A stretch of DNA of 64,000 nt from Hydrogenophaga taeniospiralis CCUG 15921 (GTDB lineage: Bacteria > Pseudomonadota > Gammaproteobacteria > Burkholderiales > Burkholderiaceae_C), in the NCBI RefSeq assembly GCF_001592305.1, contig NZ_BCWR01000005.1:466175-530174 (forward strand), given 5' to 3'. The position numbers and the translations under genes are program-made. The notes under the pieces are model-generated. The model was not told where the DNA came from. It did no database searches and saw only the letters and a program-made list of their open reading frames with translations. This document shows positions 43,573 to 52,593 of this stretch, piece after piece; within the stretch, counting starts at the first letter, position 1, and every line of letters starts with the position of its first letter.

Positions 43573-44799
43573 TCAGAGTGCCGTGCCCTGCAGCAGCCCG
43601 CGCTGCGTCAGATTGCTGATGAAGGCGCGCAAACCAAAGCGCCAAGGCGCGGCGGTTTCGCTGTGTGTCACGCGGTTGTGCAGGCCGCCGAGCCAGGCGC
43701 TCTGGATGGTGACGACATCGCCCAGCTTGTGGGTAAAGCCGCTGCCAGGCTGGTCGCGGTCTTCGATGGGGGCGAACAAGGTGCCCAGGAACAGCATGAA
43801 CCCGTCGGGGTACTGGTGCGCCGCCAGGGTCTGAGCCACCAGGTCGGTCGGGTCGCGGCTGATGCTGGCCATGGTGTTGATGCCGCGCAGCTCATAGCCG
43901 TCCACCCCCACCACGCGCAGGTGCACGGTTTCGCTGCGCACCTGGTCCATGCCAAAGCCGGCATCGAACAGGCGGATGAAGGGGCCCAGCGCGCACGATG
44001 CGTTGTTGTCCTTGGCCTTGCCCAGCAGCAGCGCGCTGCGGCCCTCGATGTCGCGCAGGTTCACGTCGTTGCCCAGCGTGGCACCCACGATGTCGCCGCG
44101 GCTGTTCACCGCCAGCACCACCTCGGGTTCGGGGTTGTTCCAGGCCGAATCGGCGCGGATGCCGATGTCCCCACCACAACCGACCGAGGCGAGCACGGGC
44201 GCCTTGGTGAACACCTCGGCGTCGGGGCCAATGCCCACCTCCAGGTACTGGGACCACAGCCCCTTTTCTTGCAGCAAGGCCTTCAGGGCCATGGCTTCTG
44301 GGGACCCGGGCCGGATGTCTGCCAGGTTCTCGCCGATCAGTCCCAGCACCTGGCTGCGCAGCGCCTGCGCGCGGCTGGCATCGCCGCGCGCCTGCTCTTC
44401 GATCACGCGTTCGATCAGACTGGCCGCAAAGGTGACGCCAGCGGCCTTGACCACCTGCAGGTCGCACGGGGCCAACAGCCAGGGGGTGTCGGCTGTGCGC
44501 TGGCCGGGCAGGCTGTTCTGGACCAGCTCATCCACACCGCACAGGCGCCGCCCAGGGGTGTCGTGCACGGCCTGGGCGGGCTGGGCGGTGTCGAGCAGCG
44601 TGCTCATGGTCGGGTAGCTTTCGCTCAGGTCAAACACCCCCTCGGGTCGCAGCGCCACCACGGCCGGGCCAGGAATGGCGCCGTGCGCCCACACGCGACC
44701 CACCAGGGTGCCTTGCAGCCCGTCGGCAGGCAACACCCGGGCAAGCGCTTGGGCGTGGTGGTCCGCACCGGTCAAAGTGGCCGCTGTCATGTCGTTCAT
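43573..44799 (-). CDS. FAH-family enzyme, probable 2-keto-3-deoxy-pentonate dehydratase
   Basis: A 408-residue fumarylacetoacetase-fold protein of the group that includes L-2-keto-3-deoxyarabonate and 2-keto-3-deoxyxylonate dehydratases (also GguC-like). Present are VFTKAPVLASVGCGGDIGIR and the metal-binding triad region NNPEPEVVLAV (two Glu) with GNDVNLRDIEG (Asp). The substrate prediction rests on its neighbour, a pentonate dehydratase that would make its substrate. The product would be 2-oxoglutarate semialdehyde. It sits between the dehydratase and the TRAP permeases in one operon. Confidence 0.85.
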   Translation of the reverse strand: MNDMTAATLTGADHHAQALARVLPADGLQGTLVGRVWAHGAIPGPAVVALRPEGVFDLSESYPTMSTLLDTAQPAQAVHDTPGRRLCGVDELVQNSLPGQRTADTPWLLAPCDLQVVKAAGVTFAASLIERVIEEQARGDASRAQALRSQVLGLIGENLADIRPGSPEAMALKALLQEKGLWSQYLEVGIGPDAEVFTKAPVLASVGCGGDIGIRADSAWNNPEPEVVLAVNSRGDIVGATLGNDVNLRDIEGRSALLLGKAKDNNASCALGPFIRLFDAGFGMDQVRSETVHLRVVGVDGYELRGINTMASISRDPTDLVAQTLAAHQYPDGFMLFLGTLFAPIEDRDQPGSGFTHKLGDVVTIQSAWLGGLHNRVTHSETAAPWRFGLRAFISNLTQRGLLQGTAL

Positions 44800-44866
44800 A
44801 CGAGTCCTTCAAGGGTTCAGTTCCCAGCCCGCGCGCGGGTCTGGGTGGCAAGCTGCATCGCCCGCC

Positions 44867-46648
44867 TCAATGGTTGTGGCGTGGGGTCTTTTCCGAGATG
44901 CGCCGGTACGCCAGCGCAAAGTCCAGCGTCGCGCCGTCGGCCAGCTGTCCGGTTTTTTCGCGGTACAGGGCTTCCCAGGGGGAATGGCTTTGGGGAATGG
45001 GCGGCGCAGGCAGCTCGCGCTGGCGACGTGCAATTTCTTCCGGCGCCACCAGCGCATCGCAGCGGCCGGTGTTCAGGTCGATGCGGATCGTGTCGCCGCT
45101 CATCAGCCAGCTCAAGCCCCCGCCCACGGCACTCTCCGGCGACGCGTTGAGGATGGAAGGGCTGTCCGCCGTGCCCGACTGGCGCCCGTCGCCCAGGGTG
45201 GGCAGGGTGTTGATGCCGCGCCGGATCAGCGCGTCGGGCGGCTGCATGTTGACCACTTCGGCAGAGCCGGGCCAGCCGATGGGCCCCGCGCCGCGCATCA
45301 CCAGAATGCAGCCTTCGTCGATGTTCAGCGCCGGATCGTTGATGCGTGCGTGGTAGTCGTCCGCCCCCTCAAACACCACGGCGCGGGCTTCGAAAATGCC
45401 CTCTTGTCCAGAGCGGCTCAGGTAGTGCGCGCGGAAGGCTTCGGAGATCACCGAGGTCTTCATGATGCCGAAGTCGAACAGGTTGCCGCTGAGCACCATG
45501 AAGCCCGCCTTCTCCATCAGCGGCTCGTTGAACGGGCGAATCACTTCGCGGTCGCGCGCGTCGCGGCCTTGCAGGTTCTCGCCAATGGTCTTCCCGGTCA
45601 CGCTGGCGCAGTCGTTGTGCAGGCGGCCGGCCTGCTGCAGCTCCCACATCAGCGCGGGCACGCCGCCGGCGCGGAAGAATCGCTCTCCGAGGAATTTGCC
45701 CGCGGGCTGCATGTTCAGCAGCAACGGCAGGTCGTAGGCGTGTTCGGTCCAGTCCTGGGCCTCCAGCACCACGCCCGCGTGGCGCGCCATGGCCATGATG
45801 TGCACCTGCGCATTGCTGGATCCGCCGGCCACGCTGACCACCGACAGCGCGTTCAGAAAGCTCTCGCGCGTCAGGATGCGCGAAGGTCTCAGATCTTCGT
45901 AGGCCATCTCGACGATGCGGCGCCCGGTCTCGTAGGCCATCTGACCGCGCTCGCGGTAAGGCGCCGGAATGTCCGCGCAGCCGGGCAGCGACAAGCCCAG
46001 CGCCTCGGCCACGGCGTTCATGGTGGAGGCCGTTCCCATGGTGTTGCAGTGGCCCGCCGAGGGCGCGCTGCTGCAGGCGCGCTGCAGGAATTCTTCTTCG
46101 TCGATCTCACCCGCCGCCAGTTGGCGGCGGCTGCGCCAGATCACGGTGCCCGAGCCCACCAGCTCGCCGTCGTGCCAGCCGTCCAGCATGGGCCCGCCCG
46201 AGAGCACGATGGCGGGAATGTCTACGGTGGACGCCGCCATGATCCCGGCCGGTGTGGTCTTGTCGCATCCGGTGGTCAGCACCACGGCGTCGATGGGGTA
46301 GCCGTACAGGATCTCGACCAGGCCCAGATAGGCCAGGTTGCGGTCCAGCGCCGCCGTGGGGCGGCGGCAGTTCTCAAAAATGGGATGGACCGGAAACTCC
46401 ATCGGAATGCCTCCCGCATCGCGGATGCCATCGCGCACGCGGTGCGCCAGGTCCAGGTGGATGCGGTTGCAGGGCGACAGGTCGCTGCCCGTCTGCGCAA
46501 TGCCAATGATGGGCCGACCCGAGCGCAGCTCTTCGGGCGTGAGCCCGTGGTTCATGAACCGTTCCAGGTACAGCGCGGTCATGTCCGAGCGCGCAGGGTC
46601 GGCAAACCAGTCGCGTGAACGAAAGGGGCGACGGGGTGTTTTTTGCAT
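44867..46648 (-). CDS. Pentonate (L-arabonate/D-xylonate-type) dehydratase, IlvD/Edd family
   Basis: A 593-residue Fe-S dehydratase. The segment IGIAQTGSDLSPCNRIHLDLAHRVRDGIR, then FPVHPIFE, GLVEILYGYPIDAVVLTTGCDKTTPAG, GHCNTMGTASTMNAVAEALG and the Lys-bearing NGKT-like VTGKTIGEN are those of arabonate/xylonate dehydratases. Cluster cysteines are at SPCN, TGCDK and HCNTMG. It removes water from a pentonate to give the 2-keto-3-deoxy acid. The start ATG at 46648 is preferred over a longer frame because it precedes the conserved RSRDWFADPAR. Second gene of the operon, between the substrate-binding protein and the FAH-type enzyme. Confidence 0.92.
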   Translation of the reverse strand: MQKTPRRPFRSRDWFADPARSDMTALYLERFMNHGLTPEELRSGRPIIGIAQTGSDLSPCNRIHLDLAHRVRDGIRDAGGIPMEFPVHPIFENCRRPTAALDRNLAYLGLVEILYGYPIDAVVLTTGCDKTTPAGIMAASTVDIPAIVLSGGPMLDGWHDGELVGSGTVIWRSRRQLAAGEIDEEEFLQRACSSAPSAGHCNTMGTASTMNAVAEALGLSLPGCADIPAPYRERGQMAYETGRRIVEMAYEDLRPSRILTRESFLNALSVVSVAGGSSNAQVHIMAMARHAGVVLEAQDWTEHAYDLPLLLNMQPAGKFLGERFFRAGGVPALMWELQQAGRLHNDCASVTGKTIGENLQGRDARDREVIRPFNEPLMEKAGFMVLSGNLFDFGIMKTSVISEAFRAHYLSRSGQEGIFEARAVVFEGADDYHARINDPALNIDEGCILVMRGAGPIGWPGSAEVVNMQPPDALIRRGINTLPTLGDGRQSGTADSPSILNASPESAVGGGLSWLMSGDTIRIDLNTGRCDALVAPEEIARRQRELPAPPIPQSHSPWEALYREKTGQLADGATLDFALAYRRISEKTPRHNH

Positions 46649-46735
46649 GGGGCTACCAGTGGCGCAGGGCGGGAAGACGGAGGCTGCCTGCCGCGGCATC
46701 GGGCCGCGCGCAGGCAGGTGGGTGGCGAAGGCGGT

Positions 46736-47749
46736 CTACTTGGCGGCGGTGCCGCGCGCCTTGGCCAGTTCGCCCATCATCTCGCTGGTCGTCTCTTCGC
46801 CAAACTCGCGTCCGTACTTGGTCAACACAGGTTGCAGCTTGGCGCGCAGCTTGGCCTGCTCGGCAGCCGGCAACTCGGTGATCTGCATGCCCACCTTCTT
46901 CAACTCGCCCAGGGCGGTTTCGCTGAAGGCGCGGATGGTCTTGCGCTCGAACAGCGTGGCTTCGCGCGCAGCTTCCTGCACGATCTTCTGCTCCTGGGGC
47001 GACAGGCCATCCCAGGTCTTCTTGGACATCAGCAGCACCCAGGCGCTGTACATGTGGCGCGACAGCACCAGGTGCTTCTGCACCTCAAAGAACTTGCTGG
47101 CCAGGATGGTGGCCGGGGGGTTCTCCTGCCCGTCCACGGCGCCCTGCTCCATGGCCGTGTACAGCTCGGTGAAGGGCATGGGCGTGGCGTTGGTGCCCAG
47201 GGCGTTGAAGGTGTCCAGGAACAAGGGGCTCTGGATCACGCGCAACTTCAGACCCGCCAGGTCGTCGGCCTTGTTGATGGGTCGACGCGAGTTGGTCACA
47301 TGGCGAAAGCCGTTTTCCCAGAAGCCCAGCCCGACGAGGCCCTTGTCCGGCAGCATGGCCAGCAGCTTCTGTCCAAAAGGGCCGTCCAGCACGGCGTCGG
47401 CTTCCAGCTCGTTGTTGAAGGTGAGCGGCAGGTTGAGCGCACCAAACGGTTTGATCAGCGACATCAGCGTGGAAGAGTCCGGAACGGTCATCTCCAGCGT
47501 CCCGCCGCGCAGGGCCGAGGTCATGCTCACGTCGTTGCCCAGCGTGCCGCTGGCAAACAGCTTGGCGTTCATCTTGCCGCCGCTCTTGGCCGAGAGCTTT
47601 TCGGCAAAGTGCCGCACGGCCTGGGCCTGCGGGTGGTCGTCGCTCAGGCCGATGCCGACCTTGAACGTGTGTTCCTTGATTTGTGCAGACACGGGTGCGG
47701 CCAGGGCGGCCAGCACGGTGGCGACCACGGCGAGGGTTTTGAACTTCAT
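46736..47749 (-). CDS. dctP: TRAP transporter substrate-binding protein DctP
   Basis: A 337-residue periplasmic binding protein with a Sec signal (LAVVATVLAALAAPVSA). The DctP family core is clear: VGIGLSDDHPQAQAVRHFAEKLSAKSGG, and the carboxylate-binding Arg in GLKLRVIQSPLFLDTFNALGTNATPMPFTELYTAMEQGAVDGQENP. It captures an organic acid for the DctQM permease encoded further down. First gene of the operon, divergent from a GguR-like LysR regulator across 154 bp. With the enzymes downstream, a sugar acid is the likely ligand. Confidence 0.93.
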   Translation of the reverse strand: MKFKTLAVVATVLAALAAPVSAQIKEHTFKVGIGLSDDHPQAQAVRHFAEKLSAKSGGKMNAKLFASGTLGNDVSMTSALRGGTLEMTVPDSSTLMSLIKPFGALNLPLTFNNELEADAVLDGPFGQKLLAMLPDKGLVGLGFWENGFRHVTNSRRPINKADDLAGLKLRVIQSPLFLDTFNALGTNATPMPFTELYTAMEQGAVDGQENPPATILASKFFEVQKHLVLSRHMYSAWVLLMSKKTWDGLSPQEQKIVQEAAREATLFERKTIRAFSETALGELKKVGMQITELPAAEQAKLRAKLQPVLTKYGREFGEETTSEMMGELAKARGTAAK

Positions 47750-47903
47750 GCTTTTGTCTCCGATGGAATGGTTGTTTCGCGACGGACGAGGCCGTCGGCG
47801 CCCTGCAATCCCTGGGTGGAAACGTCTTGACGCAGGCCAGAGGTTAGGGATGGCACCGGTGCGGGTCCACTGAATCTTTTGCTACGATCCATTCCAAACG
47901 CTT

Positions 47904-48872
47904 ATGAGTCCAGACGAATTTCCGGGTAAACCCTTGTCGCTGGCGCAGGCGTGTGCGCGGTTGCGGTTCCGGCATCTGCAGTTTCTGGACATTCTGGGGC
48001 GCACCCGCAACCTGCGGCTCACGGCCGAACAGATGCACGTGACGCAGCCGGCGGCCACCAAGATCCTGATGGACATCGAAGAGATCCTGGAGGCGCGCCT
48101 GTTCGACCGCCTGCCGCGCGGCATGCGACCCAACGAACTGGGGCTGTTCACCTTGCGCTATGCCAGCACCGCGCTCGACGGTCAGCGCAGGTTTGTCGAT
48201 GAATTCAACGCCCTCAAGCAAGGTGGGCACGGCCACCTGACCATTGGCGCGATCACCGGCTCCGCCGCCCATCTGCTGCTGGCCTCCGTGGTGGAAATCC
48301 AGCGCCTGCGACCGTTGCTGGTGCTCAAGATCCTGGAGCAGAGCAGCGATCAGCTCATCTTGTGGCTGGCCGAACGCAAGATCGACCTGATGATCGGGCG
48401 CTTCACCAACGAGGAGCAGCGCAGCCAGTTTCACTACGAGCGCCTGTCTGACGAACCGCTGTGTGTGGTGGGTGGTCTGCGCCACCCCCTGCGCGGCGCG
48501 ACGGACCTGACACTGACCGAGCTCGCCCACTGGCCCTGGATTCTGTACCCGCCCTCCACCGCGGTGCGCAAAGTGTCGGACGACCTGTTTGGCGGTGCAG
48601 GGCTGGCGCTCACCGCAGGGGTGGTGGAAACGCCCTCCTTCCTGTTTGCGCTGGAGCTGATGAACACCACCAACATGATGTCGCTGCAGCCCGCCGCCCT
48701 GGTTGAAAAATACGTGAACAGGGGCCTGCTGGCACGCATCCCGGTGAGCTGGCCGGACCGCATGCCCGACTACGGCCTGATCTCGCGGCTGGGAGAGCCG
48801 CTCACGCCGTCCGCACAGGCGTTCATCACAGTGCTGCGCGAGACGGCGAACCTGGCTCCTGACGTGGTGTGA
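47904..48872 (+). CDS. LysR-family regulator, GguR/GbpR-like
   Basis: A 322-residue LysR regulator with the HTH at about residues 23-75 (FRHLQFLDILGRTRNLRLTAEQMHVTQPAATKILMDIEEIL), whose recognition helix QPAATKIL is like that of GbpR/GguR sugar-acid regulators. The effector half shows SDEPLCVVGGLRHPL. It is divergent from the dctP operon and most likely controls it; a palindrome GCACCGGTGC (47853-47862) lies in the gap as a possible element. The inducer is probably a 2-keto-3-deoxy acid or other sugar acid. Confidence 0.9.
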   Translation: MSPDEFPGKPLSLAQACARLRFRHLQFLDILGRTRNLRLTAEQMHVTQPAATKILMDIEEILEARLFDRLPRGMRPNELGLFTLRYASTALDGQRRFVDEFNALKQGGHGHLTIGAITGSAAHLLLASVVEIQRLRPLLVLKILEQSSDQLILWLAERKIDLMIGRFTNEEQRSQFHYERLSDEPLCVVGGLRHPLRGATDLTLTELAHWPWILYPPSTAVRKVSDDLFGGAGLALTAGVVETPSFLFALELMNTTNMMSLQPAALVEKYVNRGLLARIPVSWPDRMPDYGLISRLGEPLTPSAQAFITVLRETANLAPDVV

Positions 48873-48919
48873 TGAGAACGCCAACGGGCGGGTGCGTCAG
48901 CGCTCCCCATTGCATAAAC

Positions 48920-48959
48920 TGGTCAGGCCAGTACAGTAGAGCAGGAATTGGCCTGACCA
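48920..48959. promoter_or_regulatory. Inverted repeat, candidate GntR operator
   Basis: TGGTCAGGCCA (48920-48930) and its exact inverse TGGCCTGACCA (48949-48959), 18 bp apart, 65-104 bp upstream of the GntR regulator's ATG. TGGTC...GACCA cores are typical of FadR-type GntR operators. Confidence 0.7.
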
Positions 48960-49023
48960 CACGGGCCGCCCACCCTGGGTTTCGCCTTGCCGTCACATAA
49001 ACTGCAGCCCACGCGGAGAACTC

Positions 49024-49734
49024 ATGCTGGACCCACTCAAACAGGTAGACAACCGTCGGCTGTACCAACAAATTGCCGACCAGATTCGCGCCTACATTGA
49101 CAAGGGCAACTACACCGCCGGCATGCGCCTGCCGCCCGAGCGGGACCTGGCCCAGCAACTGGGTGTGTCGCGTCCCTCGGTGCGCGAAGCCCTGATTGCG
49201 CTGGAGATCGAGGGCAGCGTGGAAGTGCGCATGGGCGCTGGCGTGTATGCGTGCAACCTGGCCCAGCGCAAGCCCCAGGCGCTGGCCACCATGGGCGAAA
49301 GCCCTATCGAACTGATGCAGGCCCGCGCCGCCATCGAAGGCACGGTGGTGATGATGGCCTGTGGCAAGGCCACGCCGGAGGCGCTGCAGGCGCTGCGCCA
49401 GATTCTGGACGACATGCTCGCCGCCATCGCGCAAAACCGGTCGCCACTGCCGTTTGACCGCCAGTTCCACCTGGCCCTGGCCGCCATGACCGGCAACGCC
49501 GTGCTGGAGCGCCTGGTGGGCGAGTTGTTCGACGAGCGCCACAGCCCGATTGCCGCCCGCCTCAGCGCCCATTCCGAATCGGGACAGACCTGGGCTGCGG
49601 CGCTGCACGAGCACGAAGCCATTCTGCGTGCTCTGGAAAATCGCGACGTGCTGGCCGCGCAAACCGCGCTGCGCATGCACCTGCAGGCATCGGAACAGCG
49701 CTGGGTCGAAAACAACCGCCGCGAATGGTCCTGA
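49024..49734 (+). CDS. FadR-subfamily GntR regulator
   Basis: A 236-residue GntR-family regulator. The winged HTH is at about residues 10-75 (IADQIRAYIDKGNYTAGMRLPPERDLAQQLGVSRPSVREALIALEIEGSVEVRMGAGVYA, with the PxERxLA and SRxxVREAL motifs). An all-helical FCD domain follows, with the ligand/metal His residues in RQFHLALA and HEHEAILRALENRD. It sits before the sugar ABC transporter, with matching inverted repeats ahead of its own gene and ahead of the transporter. It probably represses both and is released by a sugar or sugar acid. Confidence 0.92.
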   Translation: MLDPLKQVDNRRLYQQIADQIRAYIDKGNYTAGMRLPPERDLAQQLGVSRPSVREALIALEIEGSVEVRMGAGVYACNLAQRKPQALATMGESPIELMQARAAIEGTVVMMACGKATPEALQALRQILDDMLAAIAQNRSPLPFDRQFHLALAAMTGNAVLERLVGELFDERHSPIAARLSAHSESGQTWAAALHEHEAILRALENRDVLAAQTALRMHLQASEQRWVENNRREWS

Positions 49735-49776
49735 CCCCCTGAACACCAGCCGTCGCACCACGGTCCGCGTGGTCAG

Positions 49777-49803
49777 GCCTGTGCACCTGCACAGGCTTTT
49801 TTT
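49777..49803 (+). terminator. Rho-independent terminator after GntR regulator
   Basis: GCCTGTGC-ACCT-GCACAGGC followed by seven T. It separates the regulator from the transporter operon, which must therefore have its own promoter. Confidence 0.92.
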
Positions 49804-49863
49804 GCGCCATTTCTACCCACATCCCAGAAAAGATGCCGGGTAAATACCGATACGTTCACCCAC

Positions 49864-49910
49864 ATTGGTAAGGCCAAATTGTGCCGATCGCGTCAGGCAG
49901 CCTGACCAAT
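49864..49910. promoter_or_regulatory. Operator cluster upstream of the sugar ABC transporter
   Basis: Contains ATTGGTAAGGCCAA (49864-49877) and GTCAGGC-A-GCCTGAC (49892-49906), the latter running into TGACCAAT, so the 47-bp block begins with ATTGGT and ends with ACCAAT. The same GTCAGGCC/GGCCTGAC core occurs upstream of the GntR gene. Confidence 0.7.
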
Positions 49911-49968
49911 TTGCCGTGGCGCAACCCTCGCTGTTTTGGAGCCTTTGACTGCCCTACAGGAGTCTGCA

Positions 49969-51531
49969 TTGCCGCCATCCGCGCCCGATCCCGTCCATGC
50001 CGAGCCGCCCAGCACCGCGGCCACCGCAGCCGTGCTGTTGCGGCTGGAGGGCATCAGCAAACGTTTTCCCGGCGTGCTCGCGCTCGATGGGGTGAGCTTG
50101 GAAGTGCGCCGCGGTGAAGTGCATGCGGTGTGCGGCGAGAACGGTGCGGGCAAGTCCACGCTGATGAAGGTGATCAGCGGCCAGTACCCGCCCGACGCGG
50201 GCACCCTGCACTACCGGGGCGAGGTCTGCCAGTTCCGCTCCCCCGCCGATTCCGAGGCGGCGGGCATTGCCATCATCCACCAGGAGCTGAATCTGGTGCC
50301 CCACCTGTCGGTGGCCGAAAACATCTTCCTGGCCCGCGAGCCGCGCAAAGGCTGGCTGATCGACCGTGCCGCGCTGCGGCGCAACGCCCAGCACTGCCTG
50401 GACCGGCTGGGCCTGGACATTGCGCCGGATGTGCTGGTCAAGACCCTGTCGGTGGCGCAGCAGCAGATGGTGGAAATTGCCAAGGCGCTGTCGCTGAACG
50501 CCCAGGTGCTGATCATGGACGAACCGACTTCGTCGCTGACCGAGTCGGAGACGGAAAAGCTCTTCGCCATCATCCACGAGCTCAAGCGCGCGGGCGTGGG
50601 CATCGTCTACATCTCGCACCGGCTCGACGAGCTGGCGCAGATCGTGGACCGGGTGACCGTGCTGCGCGACGGCCGCTACGTGAGCACCGACCGCTTTGCC
50701 GACACCACCGTGGAGCAGATTGTGGCCAAGATGGTGGGGCGCTCGCTGGACGATGTGTTCCCCAGACGCACTTCGGTGCCCACGCCGGAGGTGCTGTTGC
50801 GCGTGCAGGGCCTGACGCGCCAGGGCGCGTTCCACAACGTGAACTTCGAGCTGCGGCGCGGTGAGATTCTGGGTTTCGCGGGCCTCATGGGCGCAGGGCG
50901 CACCGAGGTGGCCCGCGCGATTTTTGGCGCCGACCCAATTGACGCCGGTCAGGTGATGCTGGGCGAACAACGGCTGGCCATCCATTCCCCGCGCGACGCG
51001 GTGCGCCACGGCCTGGCCTATCTGTCGGAAGACCGCAAGCACGATGGCCTGGCGCTGAAGATGACGGTGGCGCAGAACATCACGCTGGCCAACATGGAGG
51101 CGGTGTCCAACCGCGTCGGCCTGATCCGCTTTGACAAGGAGCAGGTCGCCGCGGCGCGCTACATCAAAGCGCTGGACATACGCACCCCCAGCAGCAGCCA
51201 GATCGTGCGCCTGCTCTCGGGCGGCAACCAGCAGAAGCTGGTGATCAGCAAGTGGCTGTTCCGCGAATCGCGTGTGCTGTTCTTCGACGAACCCACCCGC
51301 GGCATCGACGTGGGCGCCAAGTACGCCATCTACCAGTTGCTGGACGAGCTCGCCGGCCAGGGCATCGGCGTGGTGATGATCAGCTCGGAGCTGCCCGAAA
51401 TCATGGGCATGACCGACCGCGTGGCGGTGTTCCACGAAGGGCGGCTGGTCACCGTGCTGAACACCCGCGACACCAGCCAGGAGGAAGTCATGCACTTCGC
51501 CTCGGGCCGCAGCATCCCCTCCCCCGTCTGA
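49969..51531 (+). CDS. Sugar ABC transporter ATPase (RbsA/AraG/XylG type)
   Basis: A fused double-domain ATPase of about 520 residues for ribose, arabinose or xylose import. Domain 1 has Walker A GENGAGKST, signature LSVAQQQMVEIAKAL and Walker B VLIMDEPTSSLT. Domain 2 has the altered Walker A GLMGAGRTE normal for this family, then LSGGNQQKLVISKWL and VLFFDEPTRGIDVG. The start is TTG at 49969: AGGAG lies 6 nt before it, while earlier in-frame TTGs have none. First gene of a three-gene importer behind the GntR operator cluster. Confidence 0.93.
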   Translation: MPPSAPDPVHAEPPSTAATAAVLLRLEGISKRFPGVLALDGVSLEVRRGEVHAVCGENGAGKSTLMKVISGQYPPDAGTLHYRGEVCQFRSPADSEAAGIAIIHQELNLVPHLSVAENIFLAREPRKGWLIDRAALRRNAQHCLDRLGLDIAPDVLVKTLSVAQQQMVEIAKALSLNAQVLIMDEPTSSLTESETEKLFAIIHELKRAGVGIVYISHRLDELAQIVDRVTVLRDGRYVSTDRFADTTVEQIVAKMVGRSLDDVFPRRTSVPTPEVLLRVQGLTRQGAFHNVNFELRRGEILGFAGLMGAGRTEVARAIFGADPIDAGQVMLGEQRLAIHSPRDAVRHGLAYLSEDRKHDGLALKMTVAQNITLANMEAVSNRVGLIRFDKEQVAAARYIKALDIRTPSSSQIVRLLSGGNQQKLVISKWLFRESRVLFFDEPTRGIDVGAKYAIYQLLDELAGQGIGVVMISSELPEIMGMTDRVAVFHEGRLVTVLNTRDTSQEEVMHFASGRSIPSPV

Positions 51532-51550
51532 AACGCCCCCGGACCACCCC

Positions 51551-52534
51551 ATGACCGAACGACAAAAAGACCTGCTCCAGAAATTTGCCGCGCTCGCCAG
51601 TCTGTTGGGCCTGATCGTGATTTTTTCCTTCACGAGCGACGCCTTCTTCACGGTGGGAAACGGCATGACCGTGGCCCTGCAGGTGACCTCCATCGCTTTC
51701 CTGGGCATTGGTGCCACCTGCGTGATCATCACCGGTGGCATCGACCTCTCGGTGGGCGCCATCCTGGCGCTGGCGGGCGTGGTGGCCGCCCTTGCGGTCA
51801 AGGCCGGTGTTCCCGTGCCGCTGGCCATGCTGGCCGGGTTGCTGGTGGGTGCTCTGTGCGGCCTGATCAACGGCCTGTGCGTGACCGTGCTCAAGCTGCC
51901 GCCCTTCATTGCCACCCTGGGCATGATGCTGGTCGCGCGGGGCGTGGCGCTGCAGATCACCGACGCAAAAGCCATTGGCGGCCTGGGCGAAAGCTTTGCC
52001 GAACTGGGCAACGGCTCGCTGTGGCGCGTGGTGAACATTGGCCCCGACGGTTTTCCCGATGTGGTGTTCGTCGGCATTCCCTACCCCGTGCTGCTGATGG
52101 TGGTGCTGGCGGTGGCCGTGTCCATTTTGCTCAACCGCGCCACGCTGGGCCGGCACCTGTATGCCGTGGGTTCCAACATGGAAGCCGCCCGCCTCTCGGG
52201 TGTGAACGTGCAGCGCGTGACGCTGTTTGCCTATGTGCTGTCCGGCCTGCTGGCGGGCCTGACCGGCTGCGTGCTGATGTCACGCCTGGTCACCGCCCAG
52301 CCCAGCGAAGGGTTGATGTACGAACTCGACGCGATTGCGGCCGCCGTGATTGGCGGCACCTCGCTCACCGGGGGCGTGGGCACGATCTCCGGCACCGTGA
52401 TCGGCGCCTTCGTGATCGGCATCCTGCGCAACGGTTTGAACATGGCCGGTGTCTCGGCCTTCACGCAACAGATCCTGATTGGTCTGGTCATCCTGCTCAC
52501 GGTGTGGATCGACCAGATGCGCCACCGCAAGTGA
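51551..52534 (+). CDS. Sugar ABC transporter permease (RbsC/AraH type)
   Basis: A 327-residue inner-membrane permease with about ten helices. The FLGIGATCVIITGGIDLSVGAILALAGVV stretch, with its GGIDLSVG motif, and the coupling-helix segment NMEAARLSGVNVQRVTLFAYVLSGLLAGLTG are specific to monosaccharide permeases of this group. The IAAAVIGGTSLTGGVGTISGT repeat near the end is also characteristic. It follows the ATPase gene after 19 bp and precedes the binding protein by 59 bp. Confidence 0.94.
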   Translation: MTERQKDLLQKFAALASLLGLIVIFSFTSDAFFTVGNGMTVALQVTSIAFLGIGATCVIITGGIDLSVGAILALAGVVAALAVKAGVPVPLAMLAGLLVGALCGLINGLCVTVLKLPPFIATLGMMLVARGVALQITDAKAIGGLGESFAELGNGSLWRVVNIGPDGFPDVVFVGIPYPVLLMVVLAVAVSILLNRATLGRHLYAVGSNMEAARLSGVNVQRVTLFAYVLSGLLAGLTGCVLMSRLVTAQPSEGLMYELDAIAAAVIGGTSLTGGVGTISGTVIGAFVIGILRNGLNMAGVSAFTQQILIGLVILLTVWIDQMRHRK

Positions 52535-52593
52535 TCCCTACCGGCAGGGTTTACCGGGACATCCGCACCACCCCATCGATAAAGAGGAATGAC

